32,994 nt of DNA from Alphaproteobacteria bacterium (GCA_028817875.1 JAPPOO010000006.1:1-32994), one strand, 5' to 3'. Counted from the first letter of the stretch, positions 7,985 through 16,911 are shown. Numbers and translations: made by a program. Notes: a model not told the origin generated them from the letters alone.

Positions 7985-9655
7985 ATGGGTTTGTTTGGAG
8001 CAATGACAGCGAGTGTGTCTGGGTTGAGTGCTCAGGGGGAGTCAATATCGGTTATTTCCGATAACCTCTCCAACACAAATACAATCGGTTATAAAGCAAG
8101 TCGAGCCTTATTTTCCCAGTTGGTAACAACAGGTGGGTCAGGCGGAACAACGTATAATGCTGGTGGTGCCCAAAGTGATATTACGCGTAACCAAGCGACA
8201 CAAGGGTCTATTATTAGTACAACCAGTGCAACGGACTTATCCCTTTCAGGTAACGGGTTCTTCGTTGTGACGGATAGTGCGAGCATTACAACAGATACAG
8301 CTTATTTCTACACACGGGCAGGGGCTTTCTCTGAAGATAAGAGTGGTTACTTGGTTAACCCATCAGGTTTATATTTACAAGGTTGGCAAACGGATTCAGA
8401 CGGGAATATTTTGAACCTTCAAAACCCGCAGAGTGTTGAGCTACAGTCTGTTGGAGTGTCTGCTCAGGCAACAACAGAAGTAAACGTTGGTGCTAACTTA
8501 ACAAGTACAGAAACAAATAACACAAACTACGATACAACCAGTTCACTGGCGACAGATTTGGGGACGATTATTGCAACCCCAACATTGGCGGATTATGTAA
8601 CGGATGTACGGGTTTATGATGCTCAAGGGGGTGCACGAGATGTATCTATTGCATTCTCAAAACGAGGCGCAAACTTCTGGGATTGGAGCATGTACACAGA
8701 CGGTAGTAATATTGAAGGCGGTACCGCTAATACAAATACATCCATTGGAACAGGAACTGTGCGCTTCAATTTGGATGGTACATTGAAATACGCCACAGGA
8801 ACCTCTCTAACAGTAGATTGGGCTGGTGGTGTTGATGATGGATCAATGACTGGTTACTTTGGAGATTACTCTGGTGGTGGCGTTGTGAGTGCTACAACAA
8901 GTTTAGACTTTACCGACCACGTGCGTGATATTGCGATTGAAGAAGATATTTCTTCAACCGATACAACGGCGCCGACGGGAACTTACACACTTGTGCTTAC
9001 GGCTGCTAATACATGGCAGTTAACAGACCCTAACGGTCAGGTGGATACTCTAACAACCAGTGGTACAGCTGAACAGGAGCTATTATTCCAATTCCCTGGA
9101 GCAGGTGCTGACCGTGAGTACGACGTACGGATGACAGTGAGTAACAGTTTTGCAGTAACAGCAGGTTCTTACCCGTCAACAGTTGGTGACTTCACAGTAA
9201 GTAGTGTTGCTGCGTATGATACCGGTGCTGGTAGTGATGGGGTGATTCAATACGCTGCTAGTTACAATACATCCTTTATTAACCAAAACGGATTTAGTTC
9301 AGGAACACTATCCAACATTCAAGTAGATGAAGAAGGTTTTGTTTCAGGAACATTTACTAACGGTGAAACGAAGAAACTCTGGAAGCTTGCTATCGGTGTG
9401 TTCCAAAACCCAGCTGGGTTGGAAACAGTGAGTGGAAGCTTGCTACGGGTGACTGAATCTTCAGGTCAGGTTCTTTTGAAAGAAGCTGGCGTGGGAAGCA
9501 CTGCATCGGTTGTATCTGGTTCGTTGGAAGGTTCAACGGTGGATATTGCGAACGAGTTTAGTAGCATGATTGTTTCCCAACGGTCATACCAAGCGAACTC
9601 CACAGTGATTTCTACGGTAGACCAAATGTTGAACGAACTTCTACAACTACGATAA
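7985..9655 (+). CDS. flgE: Flagellar hook protein FlgE
   Basis: N-term MGLFGAMTASVSGLSAQGESISVISDNLSNTNTIGYKASRALF and C-term ANEFSSMIVSQRSYQANSTVISTVDQMLNELLQLR. SD aaggaaggag. Confidence 0.96.
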   Translation: MGLFGAMTASVSGLSAQGESISVISDNLSNTNTIGYKASRALFSQLVTTGGSGGTTYNAGGAQSDITRNQATQGSIISTTSATDLSLSGNGFFVVTDSASITTDTAYFYTRAGAFSEDKSGYLVNPSGLYLQGWQTDSDGNILNLQNPQSVELQSVGVSAQATTEVNVGANLTSTETNNTNYDTTSSLATDLGTIIATPTLADYVTDVRVYDAQGGARDVSIAFSKRGANFWDWSMYTDGSNIEGGTANTNTSIGTGTVRFNLDGTLKYATGTSLTVDWAGGVDDGSMTGYFGDYSGGGVVSATTSLDFTDHVRDIAIEEDISSTDTTAPTGTYTLVLTAANTWQLTDPNGQVDTLTTSGTAEQELLFQFPGAGADREYDVRMTVSNSFAVTAGSYPSTVGDFTVSSVAAYDTGAGSDGVIQYAASYNTSFINQNGFSSGTLSNIQVDEEGFVSGTFTNGETKKLWKLAIGVFQNPAGLETVSGSLLRVTESSGQVLLKEAGVGSTASVVSGSLEGSTVDIANEFSSMIVSQRSYQANSTVISTVDQMLNELLQLR

Positions 9656-9689
9656 GAAAGGGTAGATAAAACAAGAGTTTATAAAAGTT

Positions 9690-9912
9690 TGACTCGCCTG
9701 TGTCTGGCGGTGGGAACAGCAGAAAGCTATCTTACCGTCACAGTTGAAAAGCTGCTGATACAGGGCCGACAGTCTCAGTCGGTGCCGGTGGAGGGTTCTC
9801 CCTAATACTCCACAGGACGATCAAAGAGTTACGGCTAGCTGCGTCTCTCTCCCCAAACTTCCTAGCTGGCCGTAAGCCCAAGCCCCTGCAGAAAGCGGGG
9901 GCTAATTCTTTG
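9690..9912 (+). ncRNA. Candidate structured non-coding RNA downstream of flgE (unidentified class)
   Basis: Consecutive helices: CTGTG/CACAG; GGCCGAC agtctca GTCGG(tg)CC; GTGGAG/CTCCAC; TACGGCTAGCT (9830-9840)/AGCTGGCCGTA (9864-9874); AGCCCCTGC-agaaa-GCGGGGGCT (9881-9903) followed by aattctttg. No plausible ORF on +. Confidence 0.55.
9881..9912 (+). terminator. Hairpin ending the candidate ncRNA or flgE transcript
   Basis: 9-bp stem with one G.U pair, 5-nt loop, then aattctttg. Confidence 0.5.
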
Positions 9913-9936
9913 CACAAACCTTCCCATACCCCATGA

Positions 9937-9963
9937 AAAAAGAGCCTCAATAATAAGGCTCTT
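9937..9963 (-). terminator. Rho-independent terminator of the 9974-10336 gene
   Basis: Minus strand reads AAGAGCCT-tattattg-AGGCTCTT followed by TTTT. Confidence 0.8.
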
Positions 9964-9973
9964 CTTCCAACGA

Positions 9974-10336
9974 TTAACTATTCAAGTACTGCTCAGCAGT
10001 GCGAGCGTCCAAAACCAAGTTGTCTTCACCAATGCCAATAATTACCTTATCAATATAATAGATGTTCTTGGAAGGTCTTGCAGTTACAGTCCGTTGCGCA
10101 ACCAATTTAAGAAGGGGTAAGCCGTCCGAGTGAACTTCATTGGTGATGTCATCTGTTTGGTTTAGCGATATCCCAACTTCGTTGCGGCAACAGCCGTTGC
10201 TTCTGACTTCAATTCCCCCGATCAGCACGGTTCGGTTGCCACTGTCCACCACTCTAAAAGTGGTTAAGTATTGAAGATTGCCCAAGTGTTCCCCAACATC
10301 AGCAAAAGAGATTGGTTCTTTTTCAGAATGAGTCAT
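9974..10336 (-). CDS. Hypothetical protein
   Basis: 120-aa ORF with its own downstream terminator; no recognised family. Confidence 0.6.
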   Translation of the reverse strand: MTHSEKEPISFADVGEHLGNLQYLTTFRVVDSGNRTVLIGGIEVRSNGCCRNEVGISLNQTDDITNEVHSDGLPLLKLVAQRTVTARPSKNIYYIDKVIIGIGEDNLVLDARTAEQYLNS

Positions 10337-10415
10337 TTTTACATTTCTCCGTAAAAATTAATAATAAATGATAGTTAGATAAAAATTTGTATACATTAAA
10401 TTGAAAGGCATGTCA

Positions 10416-10447
10416 AAAAAAGACCCCTAGCAATAAGGGTTCTTTTT
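10416..10447 (-). terminator. Rho-independent terminator of the 10453-11118 gene
   Basis: Minus strand AGAACCCT-tattgct-AGGGGTCT-TTTTTT, one mismatch in the stem. Confidence 0.75.
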
Positions 10448-10452
10448 CAAAT

Positions 10453-11118
10453 TTATGCAACAGCGTCCATTTCTTTCATGAGCGTTTCTAGGGCTGCTGC
10501 GGAACCTTCTTTTTTTGTAATATCAGGAACAGCAACAGAAATACCAAGGTAAATACTGTTAATATTTTTTTCTGTTTCCTCACCCAGTGGTAGTGTTTTC
10601 TCTATATTGGCGCAGGTATGTACCAATATACGAAGCGTTGACATAAACTCAGAATGTTCGTCACGGTTAGAGCAGCCAGCATTTCTATCAATCGTTGAGG
10701 AAAATCCTTGCCACGATGCTAAGTTTTGCTCATGAAAGTTCAGAAGGAGATGTCGCACGTCGCCAACAACATCAAGCTGCGGTATATTTTCACCACCCAA
10801 TAGGCTACGCAAAAAGAAGTAAAAAACAGGCGTATAGTCAGAGCCTTCCTTGCACAGCTCTACAAAATGAGTGATGTAACCTTGTTTAGTGTCGGTTTTA
10901 AATTCACCAGCTTTGATAAGGCTGGCAAAAGTAAAAAGCAAGGGGAGGGGGAGTCCGTGGTCTCTACCAACCTTCACAAGTCTTGTTTGTAGGTTGAGGT
11001 CGTCTTGATTTGGCTCAAGCAATCGTTGAAGTTTAGCAATAAAGTTATCTTTACCCCTATTACTTTCATACTTAAAGATGAGGGAGGGAGCTGGTGGTAT
11101 GTTCAGTTTATTGCCCAT
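10453..11118 (-). CDS. Hypothetical protein
   Basis: 221-aa ORF with dedicated terminator; soluble, no recognised family. Confidence 0.65.
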   Translation of the reverse strand: MGNKLNIPPAPSLIFKYESNRGKDNFIAKLQRLLEPNQDDLNLQTRLVKVGRDHGLPLPLLFTFASLIKAGEFKTDTKQGYITHFVELCKEGSDYTPVFYFFLRSLLGGENIPQLDVVGDVRHLLLNFHEQNLASWQGFSSTIDRNAGCSNRDEHSEFMSTLRILVHTCANIEKTLPLGEETEKNINSIYLGISVAVPDITKKEGSAAALETLMKEMDAVA

Positions 11119-11328
11119 AAGTTTCTCCTATGGCTTTTTTCAAAAAAAGATATAAGTATTTGTGCAACGTATACGAAAATATGTTCTTAAAGTACAAGGA
11201 AAAATATAGTTTTTATTGAGGTGTCCAATATGGGCGCCTTTTCGCATTTGTGGGGTAAGCGTGTGGTTTTGCGCACAGTATGTTTGGCTCAAGTTGAGGG
11301 GATACCCCTTTGGTATGACCATAAACAC

Positions 11329-11357
11329 TTGGCAAAAAGCGGAAGCTTGGGTACTGT
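11329..11357 (+). promoter_or_regulatory. Putative sigma70-type promoter of the polysaccharide operon
   Basis: TTGGCA-17 nt-TACTGT upstream of the PCP gene start at 11388. Confidence 0.35.
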
Positions 11358-11387
11358 TAGCGTTAATAAGAGGATAAATTCAATCTC

Positions 11388-12356
11388 ATGCTGTGGTTTT
11401 TTCGGGTACTGGTTTTTTTGTGGAATCATCGCTATCGGCTTATTTTGCCAGCTATATTGTTGCCATTGTTTACGCTTTCTTGGACGTTAAGCCGCCCAAC
11501 ACTTTATATTGCAACAACAACGCTTCAGTTGGATTTAAGCGTGGCGGATTCCCCCATGTTCAAACATTTGACCCAGACTGGAAACGACCATGTTTTGATG
11601 GATATTTTGACATCTGAATCTGTTTTAAAAGATACAGAAGCTGAGACAGGCACTGCGATTAACCCTGATTATTTATTGTTACGCGCTTTGGATGAGAGGC
11701 TGATTCAAATTGTGTATAAGTCAGATTATCGTGATGGGTTGGAACAAACGCTGGATACGTTGGCGTTGAATTTTATTCATGAGATTTTAGCGCCGGAGCG
11801 TTTTCGTACTGAACAAAAATTGCAGGATTTGGAAGACAAAATTAAAAGCTACAAAACGGGTTTAGAAAAAACAGCCGACACGCTTAAAGAGCTGAAAGAA
11901 CAGGTGAACTCACGTATATCCGCCAGTGTTCAGGCGTATGAGCAAAAAAGAGACGCTTTTACGTTTCAGCAAGAACGGTTGGAGACTCAGCTGAAAATTG
12001 CTCAGGAAGATTATGAAAGCTTGCTTTCTTCCTTACAGGTTTTGGCTGCGCCGCAGTCCGCAGATGGGTTGTCGACTTCCGGTGTGTTATGGTTTGCTGA
12101 GCCAACAATGGTGGTTGACCCTGCAGGCGACAAAACGCTGTATATTGAGAATGTGGCGGATGCTTTTTACCTTGGCTTGTTTATCGGCATTTTGTTGGTT
12201 TTGTTGAAGAAGTTGACGGATCGCAGTTTGCGGCGAGATGATGAAATTACCAAGTTTACAGGTGCCCGTGTGTTGGGGCGCTTGCCTGCCTTGAATTACG
12301 TGCAGATTGAACAAAACGAAATTACAACTCGTCCTGAAAGGAAGGTTTCCGCATGA
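11388..12356 (+). CDS. Polysaccharide co-polymerase / Wzz-type chain-length determinant-like protein
   Basis: TM helix near N-term, long coiled-coil periplasmic domain, C-terminal TM, then cytoplasmic DRSLRRDDEITKFTGARVLGRLPAL linker typical of PCP/BY-kinase systems. Confidence 0.8.
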   Translation: MLWFFRVLVFLWNHRYRLILPAILLPLFTLSWTLSRPTLYIATTTLQLDLSVADSPMFKHLTQTGNDHVLMDILTSESVLKDTEAETGTAINPDYLLLRALDERLIQIVYKSDYRDGLEQTLDTLALNFIHEILAPERFRTEQKLQDLEDKIKSYKTGLEKTADTLKELKEQVNSRISASVQAYEQKRDAFTFQQERLETQLKIAQEDYESLLSSLQVLAAPQSADGLSTSGVLWFAEPTMVVDPAGDKTLYIENVADAFYLGLFIGILLVLLKKLTDRSLRRDDEITKFTGARVLGRLPALNYVQIEQNEITTRPERKVSA

Positions 12357-13066
12357 ACCAGTTGAATCCCACTTCTTTTGCTGAAGTTGCCCGTTTGCAT
12401 CGTTCTGTTACAAATGGCTTGAAAGGAACGCTGGTTGTGACGTGTACGCAGTCAGGTGAAGGTGTTTCTTTGACATCGTACCTGTTGGCGCGGCGAAGTG
12501 CTGAGGATGGCAAAAAAACGTTGTTTATAGATTTAAACCTCAAAAATACGTTTTTTACACAAAAATTGGGGCTAAAGCCTCAGTTGTGGAATATTGCCCA
12601 GCTTGCGAAGTTGGAAGAACTGGCTGATTTAGCTGTTGAGCATATTCAAGGATTGGATGTTCTGCCTGCTCCGTCTGACCAAGAAAGTGTGCGTTGGTTA
12701 TGTGAGCAAGAGCAGGCTAAAATGCTTTTTAAAGCGTTAGAAAAGCGGTACGACCACATTGTTGTGGATACAACGCCTTTAACAGCGACGAATAGGAATA
12801 ATGCTGACCCTGTGCTATTGGCTGCGGCTGCGGAGCGGGTTTTGCTTGTGTTGCTCTCTGGTGTAACGCACAGAGATAAAGTAAAGCAAGCCGTACAAGA
12901 TTTGCAGACAGCAGGCGCGAACTTGGTGGGGATTTCTGTGAATGATAAGTTTTACCAATCTGCGCAGGATACAATTTTTAAACTTGCCCACGGGTTGCGG
13001 CGAGTTAGCCCTGGTTTAAGTAGTTGGCTGGAGCATCGCGCACGTACGGCAGAATTAAGGAACTAG
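12353..13066 (+). CDS. CpsD/CapB-like tyrosine-kinase-family ATPase with degenerate Walker A
   Basis: GTLVVTCTQSGEGVSLTSYLLARRSAEDGKKTLFIDLNLKN...YDHIVVDTTPL...VLLVLLSGVTHRDKVKQAVQDLQTAGANLVGISVN. ATG overlaps the stop of the PCP gene. Confidence 0.8.
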   Translation: MNQLNPTSFAEVARLHRSVTNGLKGTLVVTCTQSGEGVSLTSYLLARRSAEDGKKTLFIDLNLKNTFFTQKLGLKPQLWNIAQLAKLEELADLAVEHIQGLDVLPAPSDQESVRWLCEQEQAKMLFKALEKRYDHIVVDTTPLTATNRNNADPVLLAAAAERVLLVLLSGVTHRDKVKQAVQDLQTAGANLVGISVNDKFYQSAQDTIFKLAHGLRRVSPGLSSWLEHRARTAELRN

Positions 13067-13074
13067 CATTAGAT

Positions 13075-13704
13075 ATGTTTAAAAAGTTTCAGGCTTTTTT
13101 GGTTGTTCTGATTTTTTTCATCGGACTTATTATAAATACAGCACTAGCTGATAGCCACCCTGTGATTGGAAAGGTATCGGTTGCAAAGGGAAGTGTTGAG
13201 TTATTTCGAAATAAGCAACGGATAGGCTCTGTAGAATCTGGTGAAGTTCTTGTGCTTGGTGATATTATTAAAACAGGGCAAAGGGCGCGTGTGCTTATTA
13301 CCCTAAATGATAAGACTGAGCTAACCATTGGCCGGGAATCTCAAGTAAAATTAGAGGATTATGCTTTTACACCTAAACGGCAAGCTTTGGTGCTGGATAT
13401 TCCTAAAGGGTGGTTTTTGTATAAAAGTGGGGATATTGCGAAGAAATCCCCTGATAGTGTAAAACTTGTGAGTGAATTTGCGACGATTGGTGTACGTGGG
13501 ACAAAAATTTGGGGTGCCATGGTGGAACACGAATGTGCCGTGTACGTGGAAGATGGTGTTGCGAGTGTAATGAATGACTACGGAAGTGTTGTGCTAGAAC
13601 ATGGTGATGGTACGCGTGTGCAGGGGGCAGGTGTGGCTCCGTCCTCTGTTAAGCCGTGGGGCAAAAAAGCGATTCGCACAATCAAGCGAGAAGTTTCTTT
13701 ATAG
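13075..13704 (+). CDS. Secreted FecR-domain protein
   Basis: Signal peptide MFKKFQAFLVVLIFFIGLIINTALA, then FecR-like GKVSVAKGSVELFRNKQRIGSVESGEVLVLGDIIKTGQRARVLITLNDKTELTIGRESQVKLEDY...TIGVRGTKIW. Start chosen at ATG 13075 because of the signal peptide. Confidence 0.8.
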   Translation: MFKKFQAFLVVLIFFIGLIINTALADSHPVIGKVSVAKGSVELFRNKQRIGSVESGEVLVLGDIIKTGQRARVLITLNDKTELTIGRESQVKLEDYAFTPKRQALVLDIPKGWFLYKSGDIAKKSPDSVKLVSEFATIGVRGTKIWGAMVEHECAVYVEDGVASVMNDYGSVVLEHGDGTRVQGAGVAPSSVKPWGKKAIRTIKREVSL

Positions 13705-13732
13705 GCAAATACTTATTTGCTAAAGTTCGCCC

Positions 13733-14650
13733 ATGGTGGATTTATCTCAGAAAAAAATTGCTATTATTGTTCCTTGTTATAACGAAGCATTAAGCATTAA
13801 ACAGGTTGTTGTGGCTGCAAAGCAAGCCTTGCCACAGGCGGAAGTTTGGGTGTGCGATAATAACTCGACAGATGAAACAGGGGCTATTGCGCGCGAGGCT
13901 GGTGCTAAGGTTGTTCATGAACCTAAACCAGGGAAGGGGAATGCGGTACGGCGTTTGTTGCGCCTTATAGATGCCGATTATGTTGTGATGGTGGATGGTG
14001 ACGCCACGTATGATTTAAGTGTTGTGAAGGACTTGCTTGAAAAGGCTGAGGATGAGCAGTTAGATATGGTGATTGGTTGCCGTAAGCCTGTGGAAGAAGC
14101 TGCTTACCGTAGTGGCCATGTGTGGGGAAACCGTTGGTTTACCAGTTTGTTACAGTTCTTTTTTGGAAAAGGATTTACAGATATTTTGTCCGGTTATCGG
14201 GTGATGAGTCGTCGGTTTGTACGCTCTTTTCCTTGCCGAAGCCAAGGCTTTGCGTTGGAAACGGAAATGTGTGTACATGCGTTGGAACTGAATGCTCCTG
14301 TGGGGGAGGTGGAAACGGCGTATGAGGCGCGGATAGAAGGTTCTGAAAGTAAATTGAGTACCTACCGCGATGGTTTTAGAATTTTGGGTATGATGTTGAG
14401 TTTGGTTTTGACGGAAAAACCCTTGTTTGCTACAGGGATAGGGGCTGCCGTGTGTTTCCTTCTGGCCATTCCATTTTATGTGCCCGTGCTTATGACCTAT
14501 TTTGAGACGGGGCTTGTGCCGCGCTTGCCGAGTTTTATGCTGGCTTTATCTCTTACGGTTATTTCAGGCATTTTCTTACTGGTAGGGATGATACTTTATG
14601 CCATTGCCCTTAACCGACGTGAACAAAAGTTATTAGCGTACAATAGTTAG
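13733..14650 (+). CDS. Family 2 glycosyltransferase with C-terminal TM helices
   Basis: IAIIVPCYNEALSIKQVV...VWVCDNNSTDETGAIAREAGAKVV...GKGNAVRRLL...DYVVMVDGDATYD; two C-terminal TM segments. Confidence 0.92.
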   Translation: MVDLSQKKIAIIVPCYNEALSIKQVVVAAKQALPQAEVWVCDNNSTDETGAIAREAGAKVVHEPKPGKGNAVRRLLRLIDADYVVMVDGDATYDLSVVKDLLEKAEDEQLDMVIGCRKPVEEAAYRSGHVWGNRWFTSLLQFFFGKGFTDILSGYRVMSRRFVRSFPCRSQGFALETEMCVHALELNAPVGEVETAYEARIEGSESKLSTYRDGFRILGMMLSLVLTEKPLFATGIGAAVCFLLAIPFYVPVLMTYFETGLVPRLPSFMLALSLTVISGIFLLVGMILYAIALNRREQKLLAYNS

Positions 14651-14655
14651 TTTTT

Positions 14656-16437
14656 ATGTTTTCTTTTGCGATTATTCCTGATTTTCACCAGATTTTAGCT
14701 TTGTTGGCATCTTACTTTGTGTTTGCCACGTTTATTTTGAGCGGTGCTCTTATTTGTCGCCATAGGGATGATATTCCAGTTGCTTTGTTGCCGTTTGTCG
14801 GCGCAGGGGCGTTTTATGCGTTGTTGCTCTTGGTTTCTTTTTTGCGCTTGCCGTGGGGGATTGCCTTAACCATGGTGATTATTACTGCGGGTACTTGGGT
14901 GTATGTGGGTAAATGTTGGCAGCAGTATGCCCCGATTTTGCGGCAGTGGATGCCGTTGCTTTTGTTGGTTTTCCCCGTTGCTTTTATTGTTGCAGGTAAG
15001 GACGTTAAAATGTGGGACGACTTTGCCCACTGGCTACCTGCTGCGCAGTACATAACAGAGCTAGGGCATTTGCCGATAGCTGATATTCCGGCAACCCATG
15101 CAAACACGAGTTACCCCTACGGTTTAGCTTTGCAAAATGCGGCGATTAGTTGGTTGAGTGGGCATTTTTCAGGTAATGCGAATGCGATTATGAATGTGTT
15201 GTGGCTGAGTTCTTTACTGTTTTGGTTACCTCGCGCTGTGGCAGGAGGAGCTGTATTTTGGGCAGGTGGGTTAGCGTTGTTTGGAAGTGTTTTAGGGGCT
15301 GAATACTTGGCTTCTTCCTATGCTGACCCCTTATTGGCTGTTGGTGTGACTCACTTGCTTTTATGGGGTTTACAGCACGTACGGGACGTGCCGACGTTTA
15401 CAATGCGGTGGCTTGTATTTTCTTTGATGGCTGTTGTTTTTGTTTCTATCAAACAGGTAGGGGTTGTGATGCTGTTTTTTGCAGGCTTTGCCTTATTTTC
15501 TACCCACTTGTGCTTTAGCAGGCCGACATCTGTGAAAGAATTGTTTGAAAAAGGTTTGCGGTGGGTTGCTGTTTTTGCCCCTGCTTTGGTGTTAGACCGT
15601 GTTTGGTCCTTGTATGTGATGTGGAATGAAATTCCGGGAGGGTTTGGCATCCGTGCGCCGTCTGAATGGTATTGGGAATTTCTGCCGTTAACGTTGGCGT
15701 CCGCATGGCAGTACGTGCAGATGACGCCATCGGTTTTTGTTTATCTGCCATTGTTGCTTGTTCTTTCATTATTTAAAAAATGGCGTGTGCAAACGCTGGT
15801 TATCTTAGGATTTTGTGTTTTATATATTCTGTTTTTGTTGTTTACGTATATTGCTAGTTTTTCGCCATTTGAAGGGAAGACTGCGGCATCTTTCAGCCGT
15901 TATGCAGGGCATGTGGCTTTATTGGGTTGGGTGGGTGTTTTAATTCCTGTTGGTAGTTGTTTGGGAGGTTTTATCAAAAAGCGTTTTGATGCTTTGGTGG
16001 TGACGATTTTAAGCGTGGCTGTTTTGGCTGGAGCGGTTTATTACGAGCGTGCTGAATTTTGGCACCAAAGCGGTTATACTTCCAAAGTGTGGGACGCTTT
16101 GGCAGAGGAATTAGTAAAAAGTGTGCCGAAGGGGACATCCCTTACTGTGATAGATGCTGTGGGGAATGGGTTTGTTGCAAAACATATTGAGTATAAAATG
16201 AACCGCCACGCGACGTTGCCGATGTTAAATATGTACCACAACGATTTAAGTATGAATGGCCTTATGGCGTTTGTGCAGGAGCACGATTCTCCGTTTGTGT
16301 TGTTATACTCTTTAAGGCCTGAGCATTTTGGTGCGATGAACTTAGAAGCGGGGCGATGGTATTTGGTGGAGGTTATGCATCACCCTGAAAATGGTACAAA
16401 AGCATGGCATGTGCGAAAAAACTGGCAGATACCTTAA
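14656..16437 (+). CDS. Polytopic membrane protein, possible GT-C-like glycosyltransferase or ligase
   Basis: 593 aa with many TM helices; KMWDDFAHWLPAAQYI loop early in the protein; located between GT2 and GtrA genes. Confidence 0.6.
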   Translation: MFSFAIIPDFHQILALLASYFVFATFILSGALICRHRDDIPVALLPFVGAGAFYALLLLVSFLRLPWGIALTMVIITAGTWVYVGKCWQQYAPILRQWMPLLLLVFPVAFIVAGKDVKMWDDFAHWLPAAQYITELGHLPIADIPATHANTSYPYGLALQNAAISWLSGHFSGNANAIMNVLWLSSLLFWLPRAVAGGAVFWAGGLALFGSVLGAEYLASSYADPLLAVGVTHLLLWGLQHVRDVPTFTMRWLVFSLMAVVFVSIKQVGVVMLFFAGFALFSTHLCFSRPTSVKELFEKGLRWVAVFAPALVLDRVWSLYVMWNEIPGGFGIRAPSEWYWEFLPLTLASAWQYVQMTPSVFVYLPLLLVLSLFKKWRVQTLVILGFCVLYILFLLFTYIASFSPFEGKTAASFSRYAGHVALLGWVGVLIPVGSCLGGFIKKRFDALVVTILSVAVLAGAVYYERAEFWHQSGYTSKVWDALAEELVKSVPKGTSLTVIDAVGNGFVAKHIEYKMNRHATLPMLNMYHNDLSMNGLMAFVQEHDSPFVLLYSLRPEHFGAMNLEAGRWYLVEVMHHPENGTKAWHVRKNWQIP

Positions 16438-16853
16438 TGTTTCAAAAACATTGGCGCACGTTTAGTCGGTTTTTCTTTATTAATGTTCTTGCCCTAATTG
16501 CAGATATTTTTTTGTTTATGCTTTGTACGGATTTTTTGAAAACTCCGCTGAATATAGCTGTTGCTGTAGGGGTAGGGAGCGGAGCCGTTGTTGCTTATGT
16601 AGGGCATAGCCTTGTTACATTTGGTAATAGAGATGCATTACTGGGAGAAAAACGTGCGGTTGCTTATACGTTTGGGCGGTATGTTCTTATTATTGCCGTT
16701 GTTTATGCGGTGCGGCTATTGATAACTTCCGCGCTGTCTCCGTATATTTCTATTACACTCGTGGGGTACTGCGTTGCGGTTGGGGTGTCCTTTTTGGTGA
16801 ATTATGTTTTAAGTTATAAACTTTTCCACAGAAGGGTACCAACTGAGGGCTAG
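16437..16853 (+). CDS. GtrA-family membrane protein
   Basis: About 139 aa with 4 TM helices: FFFINVLALIADIFLFMLCTDFLKTPLNIAVAVGVGSGAVVAYVGHSLVTFGNR...VSFLVNYVLSYKLFHRR. TAATG overlap with the upstream stop. Confidence 0.85.
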   Translation: MFQKHWRTFSRFFFINVLALIADIFLFMLCTDFLKTPLNIAVAVGVGSGAVVAYVGHSLVTFGNRDALLGEKRAVAYTFGRYVLIIAVVYAVRLLITSALSPYISITLVGYCVAVGVSFLVNYVLSYKLFHRRVPTEG

Positions 16854-16911
16854 CTGTGGCAAAGTTGAGGAACGTATTTTGCAGAAGGGAAAAAGGGGGG
16901 ATCTGTATATT

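Noticed and set aside
9738-9950. 70-aa minus-strand ORF over the region after flgE
   Set aside because: Overlaps the hairpin-dense segment and a terminator, composition is not protein-like, no RBS; better explained as structured RNA on the plus strand.
11221-11617. ORFs 11221-11490 and 11393-11617 overlapping the PCP gene start
   Set aside because: Out-of-frame with the PCP protein, Cys/Trp-rich nonsense composition; considered as a frameshift but the PCP frame is intact from 11388.
15351-15769. Minus-strand ORFs antisense to the 593-aa membrane protein
   Set aside because: Shadow ORFs caused by T-rich codons of TM segments on the opposite strand.
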